This document shows positions 47,033-55,326 of a DNA stretch of 64,000 bases, piece after piece; position 1 is the stretch's first letter, and the number at the start of each line of letters is the position of its first letter. The translations under genes and the position numbers were made by a program. Origin of the DNA: Syntrophus gentianae (GTDB lineage Bacteria; Desulfobacterota; Syntrophia; Syntrophales; Syntrophaceae); contig NZ_FOBS01000006.1 of NCBI RefSeq assembly GCF_900109885.1, positions 62,001 through 126,000 on the forward strand, in the 5' to 3' direction. A model generated the notes under the pieces. The model saw only the letters and a program-made list of their open reading frames with translations, ran no database searches and had not been told where the DNA came from.

Positions 47033-47054
47033 CAAAGTTTTCGGTGAATCAGGA

Positions 47055-47939
47055 ATGGACATGCCGAAAGGACCCGATCGTTTTCAAAAGCAGATCGTGA
47101 TTGAGAATCTCCATAAGCATGTGGAGTATCTCTCGGTGAAGATCGGGGATCGGCATCTCTGGAAAGGGGACTCCCTGGACAGAACGGCCGAATACATCGA
47201 GTCGGCCGTTTCCGGTTATGGATATGCGGTGGAGCGCCAGTCCTATTCAAGTTACGGCAAAACCGTTTCCAACCTGATTGTCGAAAAAAGGGGAGAATCC
47301 GAAGGGGTTGTGATTGTCGGCGCCCATTATGATTCGGTTCCCGGAACACCGGGTGCGGATGACAATGCATCGTCCGTAGCGGGCCTTCTGGAACTGGCAA
47401 GATTGTGCAAAGAAAGTCCAAGCCGAAAAACCCTTGTTTTTGCCGCCTTTGTCAACGAAGAGCCTCCCTCCTTCGGGTCAAGGAATATGGGGAGTATGGT
47501 CTATGCAAAACACTTGAAAGACAATAACATTTCTATCGATGTGATGATCTCTCTGGAGATGATCGGTTTTTTCAGTGAAGAGGTCGTTCAAGGGTATCCG
47601 CTTCCGGGGATGGACGTGTTCTATCCAAAAAAGGGGAATTTCATCGGCATTGTGGGAAATTTTCCGTCATCCCGATATGTATTTCTTCTCAAAAGAGGAA
47701 TAAGGAAACACTCGAACATGATTGCAAAGTCCCTAACGGCGCCGGAATTTTTCGGAGGCATCAACCTTTCCGATCACTACTCGTTCTGGCAGCACGGCTA
47801 TCGAGCCGTCATGATCACGGATACCTCTTTTTATAGGAACAGGAATTACCATCAGGAGACAGATACGATTGATACGCTCAACTTTGAGCGGATGGCCGAG
47901 CTGGTCAAGGGATTGTATTTTACGCTCCGGGAATTTTAA
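47055..47939 (+). CDS. M28-family zinc metallopeptidase
   Basis: A 294-residue M28 peptidase, or 292 if it starts at the ATG at 47061, which has a better-spaced AGGA. Zinc ligands and catalytic residues are visible: His91 in GAHYDS, Asp103 in GADDNAS, Glu135/Glu136 in NEEPP, and His266 in YHQETDT. M28 enzymes are usually aminopeptidases or glutamate-carboxypeptidase-like. No signal peptide or membrane helix is evident, so it is cytoplasmic. It follows the alanine-repeat GTPase gene by 22 bases and is surely co-transcribed; together they look like a module. Its target is unknown. Confidence 0.85.
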   Translation: MDMPKGPDRFQKQIVIENLHKHVEYLSVKIGDRHLWKGDSLDRTAEYIESAVSGYGYAVERQSYSSYGKTVSNLIVEKRGESEGVVIVGAHYDSVPGTPGADDNASSVAGLLELARLCKESPSRKTLVFAAFVNEEPPSFGSRNMGSMVYAKHLKDNNISIDVMISLEMIGFFSEEVVQGYPLPGMDVFYPKKGNFIGIVGNFPSSRYVFLLKRGIRKHSNMIAKSLTAPEFFGGINLSDHYSFWQHGYRAVMITDTSFYRNRNYHQETDTIDTLNFERMAELVKGLYFTLREF

Positions 47940-48092
47940 TGATCGGGCTGAATGCCGCCTGCGATCACATAAAAGTGATTCTCCCCTTTCAAAACATCCA
48001 GCGGGTATAATCTTTAATTTACAATCAACTTTATTACGGACAACTAATAAAATTACACCAAATCCTTAGCATAAAATACGGATTTTCAGGTA

Positions 48093-48122
48093 TTGACCCA
48101 TTGGCAAACTGTAATCTATTGT
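48093..48122 (+). promoter_or_regulatory. Probable promoter of the riboswitch transcript
   Basis: TTGACC at 48093-48098, an 18-base spacer and TATTGT at 48117-48122. It lies about 65 bases before the aptamer. The rest of the intergenic region (47940-48092) holds no gene that I can support. Confidence 0.4.
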
Positions 48123-48187
48123 AATGTAAAATCCGCGTAATTTTTCATGCTGGCATTGTTCAATGCAGAGAATTTGAAAAAGAAGTA

Positions 48188-48267
48188 TCCTGAAAAAGCC
48201 AACCCGTCGATATCACGGGACGGAAAGCAACGGGTCTTCAAAGATGAGACAGCCGGGCCGCCAGGAG
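48188..48267 (+). promoter_or_regulatory. GEMM-class cyclic dinucleotide riboswitch aptamer
   Basis: The RNA shows the class I GEMM pattern: an outer stem TCCTG (48188-48192) with CAGGA (48262-48266), the AAAGCCAACCC start, a hairpin closed by CCCGT/ACGGG, the conserved GGACGGAAAGCAACGGGTCT block, and AGACAGCCGGGCCGCC. In the usual alignment (AAAGNCA) the ligand-specificity base N is C here, where G marks cyclic di-GMP and A marks cyclic GMP-AMP members. This should be checked. The switch precedes a terminator and a PEP-CTERM gene. Confidence 0.8.
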
Positions 48268-48299
48268 AGATGGAGATGTCCATCCTTGGCGGTTTTTTT
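48258..48299 (+). terminator. Riboswitch expression-platform terminator
   Basis: CCGCCAGG (48258-48265), plus an inner GATGGA/TCCATC helix, pairs with CCTTGGCGG (48284-48292, one bulge) and is followed by seven T residues. The left arm overlaps the 3' strand of the aptamer outer stem. Ligand binding should therefore block the terminator and turn the gene on. Confidence 0.82.
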
Positions 48300-48433
48300 G
48301 TGGGGACTTATTTTGGGGAATTCATCCAAGGGATGAAAAAGGCAGAAAGGAGGTGTTCCACCGCAGCGTAAAAGAGGAAATTGGGTTACGATAGATAAAG
48401 GAGTATGGAATTTATTCAAAAAGGGGGGACTAT

Positions 48434-49042
48434 ATGATGATGTATCATTCTCGGTGTATACCAAGGGCATTAAAGTTAACCGGATATTGTCTTCTTATTC
48501 CTCTTCTCGCTCTTTTCCTGGCAGTACATCCTGCATCTGCTACCATTATCAATTCCGGAGATATCATGGGGCTGAAAACCTTTCAGGATCAAAACACCGG
48601 CCACATCTGGCTTGATCTTGACAACTTTTTCAACAAGACCTTTAATGACATGAAGGCCACGGCTGTGGCGGCCGGTTTCACCGTTGCGAATAAGAGCGAC
48701 GTGAGCCAGCTTCTCTCGAGCCTGCCTGATCCGAACGTGAATTGGACTTCCTATACGGCGATCATGGGAGAGGCTCCTAACCGCGCTCTCATCTGGGGCG
48801 CCTACGACCAGACTCCGGGAGATAATAGCCACGATTGGGCCTATTCATGGAGCGATTCTGATTCTTGGAGTTATCAGCCTAACGCTTATGCCAATAACGT
48901 GGTGCCAAACGGGGGAAGCCGGGATGCCGACATGAATCTGTGGGCGTACCGTGGGGGGGCGGTTGTTCCGCTACCTGCGAGCTTCCTCCTTCTCGGACCC
49001 GGCCTGGCCGCAGTCGCTGTTTTAAGAAGGAAAATGAAGTAG
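48434..49042 (+). CDS. Exported PEP-CTERM protein
   Basis: A 202-residue secreted protein. A signal peptide covers about residues 1-36 (hydrophobic LIPLLALFLAVHPASA, cleavage after ASA). The C-terminus has the sorting tag VPLPAS (178-183), a hydrophobic helix and the basic RRK tail, as in PEP-CTERM/exosortase substrates of deltaproteobacteria. The middle is rich in Trp, Ser, Asp and Asn and has no recognised catalytic motif. A ribosome-binding site, GGGGGGACT, precedes the ATG triplet. It is controlled by the upstream riboswitch, so it is probably a surface or biofilm component under second-messenger control. Confidence 0.85.
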   Translation: MMMYHSRCIPRALKLTGYCLLIPLLALFLAVHPASATIINSGDIMGLKTFQDQNTGHIWLDLDNFFNKTFNDMKATAVAAGFTVANKSDVSQLLSSLPDPNVNWTSYTAIMGEAPNRALIWGAYDQTPGDNSHDWAYSWSDSDSWSYQPNAYANNVVPNGGSRDADMNLWAYRGGAVVPLPASFLLLGPGLAAVAVLRRKMK

Positions 49043-49068
49043 TAAACAAACCATTTCTGCAGGTATCG

Positions 49069-49099
49069 AGGCAGGGTCGAAAGGCTCTGCCTTTTTTTG
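49069..49099 (+). terminator. Terminator of the PEP-CTERM gene
   Basis: AGGCAG (49069-49074) pairs with CTGCCT (49087-49092), followed by a T-run. Confidence 0.75.
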
Positions 49100-49198
49100 A
49101 TCCCCCAGGGGACCTTTTCGTTGTCAAGTTTTCGGTACAGGACGATCTACTGCGAATGACCTCAATATCTGCAGTTGGCTGTTGATTCTGCCTGGTGA

Positions 49199-49204
49199 TA
49201 TAAT
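49199..49204 (+). promoter_or_regulatory. -10 element before the MAT gene
   Basis: A perfect TATAAT; TTGGCT lies 18 bases upstream as a weak -35. Transcription would begin near 49211, leaving about 60 bases to the ATG at 49270. I see no SAM riboswitch motif in between. Confidence 0.4.
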
Positions 49205-49269
49205 TTTTAAATTGAAGATCCTGCTAAATTTATTTAGAATTTGACAACGGAAAAAGGGGGATACGACTC

Positions 49270-50472
49270 ATGATACTGGTAGAAGGATTTCGAGGCAAAT
49301 CTGTAACCGAGCATATTGTTGAAATTGTGGAACGGAAAGGCAAAGGCCATCCCGACACTATGTGCGATTCCATCATGGAGGCGATTTCCGTCTCACTGTC
49401 CCAGGAATACATCAAAGCCTTCGGAACGGTGCTCCATCACAACATAGACAAGGGGCTGCTGTCTGCAGGGGGCGTGGAAAAAAACTTCGGCGGCGGCCGG
49501 GTGATCAAACCCATGGAACTGATCATCGGAGACCGGGCGACGCCCTGCTTTGCCGGCCGGGAAATTCCGGTGGTCGATATTGCCGTCGACAGTGCCAAGA
49601 AATGGATTCGGAGTAACCTGAGGTTTATAGACCCTGATGCCCATGTGAAATACCGGGTCGTCCTTCTGCCCGGTTCCGAGGAACTCACGGATATCTTTTC
49701 CAGGCCCGGCAAGGTCATGGCGGCCAATGATACCTCTGCAGCGGTCGGGTATTATCCCTTGAGTCCTACCGAAAAAGTCGTCCTCGGCCTTGAGAATCAC
49801 CTGAATTCGACTGAGTTTAAGAAAATGTACCCTGAAACAGGCGAAGACATCAAGGTGATGGGGCTGCGAAATCGGGACATTTTGGACCTGACCGTCGCCA
49901 TGCCGCTGCTTGCCTCTTACATCCCTTCCGAAAAGGCTTATTTTGAGAGGAAGGATGTCATCCATCGGGAAATGGAGGAAATGCTCAGCGCAACCGAGGG
50001 ATTTAAAAAGATTAAGATCCATTACAATAACCTTGATGAGCGGGGCAGGGGGCTTGGGGGAATTTATCTGAGCCTCCTCGGGACATCGGCCGAGGATGCG
50101 GATTCGGGGCAGGTGGGGCGCGGAAACAGGGTGAATGGACTCATTTCGGTAAATCGACCTCTGGGGACGGAGGCTGCGGCAGGGAAAAATCCCGTAAGCC
50201 ATGTCGGCAAGATCTACAATTTCCTGGCCCATAAGATCGCCAGGGAGATATACGAAAACATCGAAGGGATTAAAGAAGTCTATGTCCTGCTTTTAAGCAG
50301 GATCGGCGCTCCCATCGATAACCCGCAAATGGCGACGGCCCAGGTTCTTCTTGAGAGGGGACGGGGGATCAGGGAAGTCGCAAAAAGAGCCGAAGAAATT
50401 TTCGAAAAGGAATTTTCGGAAATAAACCGATTCTGCGAGGAATTGAGCGCAGGGAGATACCCGGTCTGTTGA
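49270..50472 (+). CDS. Archaeal-type S-adenosylmethionine synthetase
   Basis: A 400-residue methionine adenosyltransferase of the archaeal class (PF01941), not the bacterial MetK. Family blocks include ERKGKGHPDTMCDSI near the N-terminus, a glycine-rich loop GGGRVIKPMELIIGD near 74-88, and GNRVNGLISVNRPLGTEAAAGKNPVSHVGKIYN in the C-terminal third. It makes S-adenosylmethionine from methionine and ATP. The start ATG follows AAAAAGGGGGA. The gene stands alone with its own TATAAT. Presence of this class in a deltaproteobacterium suggests transfer from archaea or an old alternative to MetK. Confidence 0.92.
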   Translation: MILVEGFRGKSVTEHIVEIVERKGKGHPDTMCDSIMEAISVSLSQEYIKAFGTVLHHNIDKGLLSAGGVEKNFGGGRVIKPMELIIGDRATPCFAGREIPVVDIAVDSAKKWIRSNLRFIDPDAHVKYRVVLLPGSEELTDIFSRPGKVMAANDTSAAVGYYPLSPTEKVVLGLENHLNSTEFKKMYPETGEDIKVMGLRNRDILDLTVAMPLLASYIPSEKAYFERKDVIHREMEEMLSATEGFKKIKIHYNNLDERGRGLGGIYLSLLGTSAEDADSGQVGRGNRVNGLISVNRPLGTEAAAGKNPVSHVGKIYNFLAHKIAREIYENIEGIKEVYVLLLSRIGAPIDNPQMATAQVLLERGRGIREVAKRAEEIFEKEFSEINRFCEELSAGRYPVC

Positions 50473-50497
50473 AATTTCCTGAACAGTTCGTGGCGGG

Positions 50498-51046
50498 TCA
50501 ATCCGTCCGGATAAAAGGATGACGGTGCAGGTCTTCCCTGTTCCACAGCGAAAGACCTGCCCATGACCCGACGGTTTCAATGACGATAATCGCATCCGGA
50601 TCGTCAAAGGCAATATGCCCCGGTGTTCCCGCCTTTTCGAGGGCGTCCAGAAGAAAGGCATCGAGAAAGCGCTCTTCGTCCATGCTGGACAGCTTGCCTT
50701 TAAACCCCCGCCTCCTCATTCTCACGTGAAAACTCCGACCGGCCAGTTCCGGGACCCACTTGAGGACCGCTTCTTTTGCCCGTTCCTCAAAGGCTTCAGG
50801 CGACTGGAAGGTGAAGGTGGTGGTCACCGGAATCAGCCGTGAAAGGAACCTCCACGATGCGGGGTCCTTCTCCAACCCTTCCTGAAGTCGCTGGAGTAGC
50901 ATCGGCATGTCGTCGGCTTTCAGGAGTAGCACGTTGAGAAAGGATGTCTTCGTAAGAAGCCCGAAACCGCTGAGCTTATCGAAGGCCTCCTTCCAGCCGT
51001 GCTCATAGACGTTGACGACGGCGTTCCATTCCGGCATAGCATTCAC
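50498..51046 (-). CDS. THUMP-domain protein
   Basis: A 182-residue protein similar to the stand-alone THUMP proteins of COG1818. THUMP is an RNA-binding domain that delivers modification enzymes to tRNA; here the core is around RSFHVRMRRRGFKGKLSSMDEERFLDAFLLDAL (about 104-136). The N-terminal half is not recognised. It starts one base after the stop of a ribosome-hibernation/cold-shock fusion gene, so the two are coupled and both RNA-related. No methyltransferase domain is attached. Confidence 0.65.
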   Translation of the reverse strand: MNAMPEWNAVVNVYEHGWKEAFDKLSGFGLLTKTSFLNVLLLKADDMPMLLQRLQEGLEKDPASWRFLSRLIPVTTTFTFQSPEAFEERAKEAVLKWVPELAGRSFHVRMRRRGFKGKLSSMDEERFLDAFLLDALEKAGTPGHIAFDDPDAIIVIETVGSWAGLSLWNREDLHRHPFIRTD

Positions 51047-51577
51047 CTAAAGCACGATTACGGAGCTTGCCTGCGGTCCCTTGTCTCCCATCTCTTCTGT
51101 ATAGCTGACTTCCATTCCCACGGCGAGCTTTTCAAAATCCTTGTTCACCACGCTGTTTTGATGAAAATAGACATCGTATCCTTCCGGAGAGACGAGGAAT
51201 CCATATCCCTGATCCGGGAAAATGACACCGATGCGGCCCCGCGGCTGCTTTTCATGACTCTTGACATCGCCTCGCTGCTCGCGGGAGAAATCTTCCAGCA
51301 TCCGTTGGGCTGCGTCGAAGGCATCCCGCATTGCCACGAAGAGGTCCTCGTTCTGTTCCCGCTTGGTCACGACTTCCCCGCCGGGGACGGTCATGACGAC
51401 GTGCACACTGTACAACTTCCCCGCGTGGGGATGCTTTTTCGGCTCATCCACGACGACCCGGCAGCGCATAATCTGGTTATAAAACCTGTCAAGGTTGTTG
51501 GCCCGTGTCGTGATTTCGTCCCTCATTTCTTCGCTGAGTTCAACGCCGTGTCCTGTAATCTGTAATGGAATGATCAT
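51047..51577 (-). CDS. HPF/RaiA ribosome-hibernation protein fused to a cold-shock domain
   Basis: A 176-residue two-domain protein. Residues 1-100 are an S30AE (HPF/RaiA) domain that binds the 30S subunit and inactivates ribosomes in stationary phase. Residues 112-176 are a cold-shock OB fold, with RNA-binding motifs GYGFL and DVYFHQ (about 124-141). Usual HPF short forms lack the second domain and long forms have a different C-terminus, so this is an unusual fusion, though known in some lineages. The THUMP gene follows directly. Confidence 0.85.
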   Translation of the reverse strand: MIIPLQITGHGVELSEEMRDEITTRANNLDRFYNQIMRCRVVVDEPKKHPHAGKLYSVHVVMTVPGGEVVTKREQNEDLFVAMRDAFDAAQRMLEDFSREQRGDVKSHEKQPRGRIGVIFPDQGYGFLVSPEGYDVYFHQNSVVNKDFEKLAVGMEVSYTEEMGDKGPQASSVIVL

Positions 51578-51728
51578 CGTCTCCCTCCTTGATTCTGATT
51601 ACGAACCTTAAAGTTTTTTCCAATTTCGTTGCCAAAGATACCGACGATAAAATCGCTGGACTCTCTTCCGATATTCATTCCCTCCTTTACCGTTCAACGG
51701 GTTTCCGAATCCGGAAAATGCAGTGCCA

Positions 51729-52760
51729 CTAGGGCATTCCAACGCCGGCGATTGCTTCTCCGCACTTTGCGCATTGCGCGTTTTTCATCCTGATAGCGCC
51801 TAAAGAAAAACCGACTCTCTCGATCAGCAGTTCCCCACAGGAAGGACAATAGGTATTTTCACCTCCCTCACCCGGAACATTGCCCTCGTAAACGTACTTC
51901 AACCCGGCTTGCAATCCGATCTCCCTCGCTCGTCTCAAGGTCTTGACCGGTGTCCGGGGTTGATCCAGCAGCTTGTAGGTCGGATAAAACTGGGTCACAT
52001 GCCACGGCATGGCGTCATCGACGGATTTTATAAATCCGGCGACTTCCTTCAGGAAATCCTCGGAATCGTTATGCGTGGGGATCAGGAGCGTTGTCAGCTC
52101 CACCCAGACGCCCAGTTCCTTCATGAGCTTGATGGTTTCCAGGACGGGCTGCTGTTTCGCCCCGCAGATCTTTTTATAAAAGGCATCATCGCCCTTGAGA
52201 TCGATGTTGTTGCCATCGAGATAAGGGGCGATGAGCCGGGTCGCCTCCGGTGATGTATAGCCATTGCTCACAAACACGTTTTGAATTCCCTTTTCCTTCG
52301 CCAGTCTCGCACAATCGTAGGCAAACTCAAAAAAGATCGTGGGTTCGGTATAGGTGTAGGATATGCTGCGACAGCCCGCCCTTTCCGCTTCCCTCACAAC
52401 CTCTTCCGGGGTTGTCTCTTCTCCGGGGATGCCCGGGTGTTCCTTGGGATACTGGGAAATTTCGCTGTTCTGACAGTGCAGGCACCGGAAGTTGCAGCCG
52501 ACCGTTGCGATGGAGTAGGACCTGGAGCCCGGATGAAAGTGAAAGAGGGGTTTTTTCTCGATGGGGTCTATATTCCTGGCGATGAGCTTTCCGTAAACGA
52601 GAGTATAGAGCGTGCCGTCACGATTTTCCCTGACCGCGCAGATTCCTCTTTTGCCGGGCGCGATTTGACAGCGGTGGCTGCAGAGGCAGCACTGTACCTT
52701 GCCATCGCCGATTTTTTCATAAAGTAACGCTTCTCTTGCGGCTTTCGGAATTATTTCCAT
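51729..52760 (-). CDS. amrS: AmmeMemoRadiSam-system radical SAM protein AmrS
   Basis: A 343-residue radical SAM enzyme of the AmrS type. I start it at the ATG at 52760, directly after GGAGGGCCAAG; the longer frame has no such site. The SAM-cluster motif is Cys89-x3-Cys93-x2-Cys96 in VGCNFRCLHC. Additional cysteine pairs near the N-terminus (24, 27, 31, 41) and a C-terminal zinc ribbon (CPSC and CAKC) are present. The reaction is unknown. Partner genes for the AmmeMemoRadiSam system (Memo-like, AMMECR1-like) are not seen in this window. Confidence 0.88.
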   Translation of the reverse strand: MEIIPKAAREALLYEKIGDGKVQCCLCSHRCQIAPGKRGICAVRENRDGTLYTLVYGKLIARNIDPIEKKPLFHFHPGSRSYSIATVGCNFRCLHCQNSEISQYPKEHPGIPGEETTPEEVVREAERAGCRSISYTYTEPTIFFEFAYDCARLAKEKGIQNVFVSNGYTSPEATRLIAPYLDGNNIDLKGDDAFYKKICGAKQQPVLETIKLMKELGVWVELTTLLIPTHNDSEDFLKEVAGFIKSVDDAMPWHVTQFYPTYKLLDQPRTPVKTLRRAREIGLQAGLKYVYEGNVPGEGGENTYCPSCGELLIERVGFSLGAIRMKNAQCAKCGEAIAGVGMP

Positions 52761-52794
52761 CTTGGCCCTCCATCTTTTCTCGATTTTGGCAGGG

Positions 52795-54162
52795 TTAACC
52801 TTCATGACATGAGGATTCTTTCCGAATTCTCATGCCGATGGCGCGGGCGGCAAGGATCCCGCTGGCGGAAGCCTGAAGCAGTCCCCGGGAGACGCCTGCT
52901 CCGTCACCGACAACAAACAGGTTGGGAATCCTGGTTTCCATTTCCGGGGAAACATCGATCCGGTTGGAATAAAATTTCACTTCGACGCCATAGAGGAGGG
53001 TATGGCGGGAGTACACCCCTGGTGCAAGCTTATTCAGTGCCTGAAGCATCTCCAGAATATTGACCAGGAGCCGGTAAGGAAGAACGAAGCTCAGGTCACC
53101 GGGCGTGGCATTGGAAAGGGTCGGGCGGGTAAGGCAGCGGGCAATGCGCCCCGGTGTGCTGCGCCGGCCGGAAAGGAGATCTCCGAGCCTCTGCACGATC
53201 ACCCCTTTTCCCAGGAGATTGGCCAGCCTGGCGATATAGCGGCCATAGCCGATGGGATCGTCGAAGGGTTCCGTGAAGATGCTGCTCACGAGAATGGCGA
53301 AATTCGTGTTTTCGCTTTTTGCCGCCGTATGACTGTGGCCGTTCACCGCGGCGACGTTGTCAAACTCTTCGCACACGACTTCCCCGTAGGGGTTCATGCA
53401 GAACGTGCGGACCTTGTCATCGAAGGTCTTCGAGTAATGGATGAGCTTCGACTCATAGATGGCGTCGGTTATATCCTTGAGGACAATGGCCGGCAATTCC
53501 ACCCGGACCCCGATATCCACCGGGCTTGCCTTGCTCTTCAGCCCCAGGAGCTCCGCCTGCCTTTTCATCCATCGCGAACCTGCACGCCCTGGAGCCGCAA
53601 GGACATATCGGCTGTATATCCTTTGTCCATCGGCAAGTTCCACGCCCTGAATCTTCCCTGCTTCCGTCAGGAGTTTATCGACGGGCGTATTTGTACGAAT
53701 CTCCACGCGACCGGCAAGGGACTGCTGCAGATTCTGCAGAACAACGGAACAGTTTTCCGTACCGATATGCCGTACGCGCATGGGGACCAGTTCAAGATCG
53801 GCAATCCGCGCCCGGTCGGCAAGCTCTTCCACAGCGGCAGAGGTCTCCCCGTACAATCGAGCTGGGGCTCCATGGGCCACATAAATTTCATCCGTCCGGG
53901 AAAGAAGCTCCAGGAGTTCCTTTCTGCCGATGTAATCGCTCAGGAATCCCCCGACCTCGGTTGAGAGGGTTAATTTTCCGTCGCTGTAAGCCCCCGCTCC
54001 TCCCCAGCCGCAGAGCATATCCTGGGAACTTCCACGAGTCCGTTCGCTCAGATCCCTGCCCTGTTCGATCAGGAGGACCGGGGAAACTCCCAGGTCCGCG
54101 AGCGTCAATGCCGAAAAAATACCGCCGGGTCCGGCTCCAATTATGATCACCGCATATTCCAT
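52795..54162 (-). CDS. FAD-dependent dehydrogenase (COG2509 type)
   Basis: A 455-residue flavoprotein. The Rossmann FAD-binding motif IIGAGPGGIFSALTLADLG is at the N-terminus, from the ATG at 54162 (MEYAVII). A conserved WGGAGAYSDGKLTLS segment follows near residue 55 and the C-terminal NLFVVGDGAGVSRGLLQASASG completes the FAD site. The COG2509 family is found widely in anaerobes and its substrate is not known. It lies 34 bases upstream of amrS on the same strand, so the two may be expressed together. Confidence 0.85.
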   Translation of the reverse strand: MEYAVIIIGAGPGGIFSALTLADLGVSPVLLIEQGRDLSERTRGSSQDMLCGWGGAGAYSDGKLTLSTEVGGFLSDYIGRKELLELLSRTDEIYVAHGAPARLYGETSAAVEELADRARIADLELVPMRVRHIGTENCSVVLQNLQQSLAGRVEIRTNTPVDKLLTEAGKIQGVELADGQRIYSRYVLAAPGRAGSRWMKRQAELLGLKSKASPVDIGVRVELPAIVLKDITDAIYESKLIHYSKTFDDKVRTFCMNPYGEVVCEEFDNVAAVNGHSHTAAKSENTNFAILVSSIFTEPFDDPIGYGRYIARLANLLGKGVIVQRLGDLLSGRRSTPGRIARCLTRPTLSNATPGDLSFVLPYRLLVNILEMLQALNKLAPGVYSRHTLLYGVEVKFYSNRIDVSPEMETRIPNLFVVGDGAGVSRGLLQASASGILAARAIGMRIRKESSCHEG

Positions 54163-54452
54163 GGCAATCCTTTCGCAACGCACCCCATTCTATGAGATAA
54201 ATATCCGCTATCACGAAAATATTGTCAATAGTAATGGAACGTAGGTTTTCCGTAAACTTTTTCAGGAAAGGCCGCCTCTTTTCCCTGCGAATGCCTCATT
54301 TTTTTGCGGAAATTCCACTTATTGCCAGAAAATTTTCTTGTGCGACTGTGCTTTATGTAATAATGAGCGAAATACATTATATATTCTCGCTGGATTGTCG
54401 TCATGACGCAACTTTTTAAAGAGAGAATTCGGAGGCAGGAGATAAAACAGAT
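54163..54452. other. Divergent intergenic region
   Basis: Holds start signals for the FAD dehydrogenase (left) and the ferredoxin-nitroreductase (right). An AT-rich block near 54350-54395 is the probable promoter zone, and an AGCGA/TCGCT inverted repeat with a 16-base gap sits there. No gene or terminator is evident. Confidence 0.3.
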
Positions 54453-55280
54453 ATGAACGACCTTTTTGAAATTGATGTCCAGAAGTGCAAGCGCGACGGA
54501 ACCTGTGCCGCGGTCTGTCCATTGAAACTGATCACTTTGAGAGAAGAAGACAAGCTGCCCGTCCCGATTGAGCGGGCGGAAAAACAGTGCGTCCGCTGCG
54601 GTCATTGTGTCGCCGTTTGCCCCTTTGGAGCTTTGTCTTTGAAGGTCATGAAGCCTGAAGACTGCCTTCCCGTTGACCGGAAGTTGCTGCCCTCTGCGGA
54701 GCAGGCCCGGCATTTCCTCATGGCCCGGCGCTCGGTCCGCGTCTACAAACAACAGCCGGTGGATCGGGAAACAATAGCCGCCATGATCGATACGGCTCGT
54801 TACGCCCCTTCGGCGGTAAATATACAGCCGGTCAAGTGGCTGGTCATTGAAAGTGCCGAAGAGGTCAACCGTCTGGCCGGCCTGGTCATTGACTGGATGC
54901 GGCAGGTGATGATAGAGGACCCGGAACTGGCGAAAAGCCTCAACATGAAACGGTTTGTTGCCGATTGGGATAGTGGAGAGGATCGAATCTGCCGGGGAGC
55001 GCCCCATGTTCTTGTAGCTCACGCCGACGGGGCAATTGCCGTTGCCCAATCGTCCTGCACCATCGCCTTGACCTATCTGGAACTTGCCGCCTTTTCAAAA
55101 GGTCTGGGCGCCTGCTGGGCGGGATTCTTCACGAGAGCCGCCAACCTGTATCCACCCATGATGGAAGCGCTTTCGCTGCCTGAGCGGCATCAGGTCTTCG
55201 GGGCCATGCTTGTCGGTTATCCGAAGTACCGTTATTCCCGTATCCCGTTGAGGAAAAAGGCGTCGATCACCTGGAGGTAA
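54453..55280 (+). CDS. Ferredoxin-nitroreductase fusion protein
   Basis: A 275-residue protein with a two-cluster ferredoxin head (cysteines 12, 18, 22 and 46, 49, 52, 56) and a nitroreductase domain (about 85-275). The first cluster motif has an unusual spacing, C-x5-C-x3-C. The flavin-binding start of the second domain is MARRSVRVYKQQPVDRET. Such fusions take electrons from reduced ferredoxin to reduce nitro compounds, quinones or similar substrates; the physiological substrate is unknown. The next gene, 46 bases downstream on the same strand, is a cysteine desulfurase. Confidence 0.87.
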   Translation: MNDLFEIDVQKCKRDGTCAAVCPLKLITLREEDKLPVPIERAEKQCVRCGHCVAVCPFGALSLKVMKPEDCLPVDRKLLPSAEQARHFLMARRSVRVYKQQPVDRETIAAMIDTARYAPSAVNIQPVKWLVIESAEEVNRLAGLVIDWMRQVMIEDPELAKSLNMKRFVADWDSGEDRICRGAPHVLVAHADGAIAVAQSSCTIALTYLELAAFSKGLGACWAGFFTRAANLYPPMMEALSLPERHQVFGAMLVGYPKYRYSRIPLRKKASITWR

Positions 55281-55326
55281 TCCATACGAACGCCAGGGAG
55301 CCCGATAAAGTTCAAGGGAGATCACA

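Noticed and set aside
48147-48371. A 74-codon plus-strand open frame
   Set aside because: It runs through the riboswitch aptamer and its terminator, so it is not a gene.
49100-49269. SAM riboswitch before the methionine adenosyltransferase gene
   Set aside because: No SAM aptamer core and no terminator hairpin are visible; only a TATAAT promoter.
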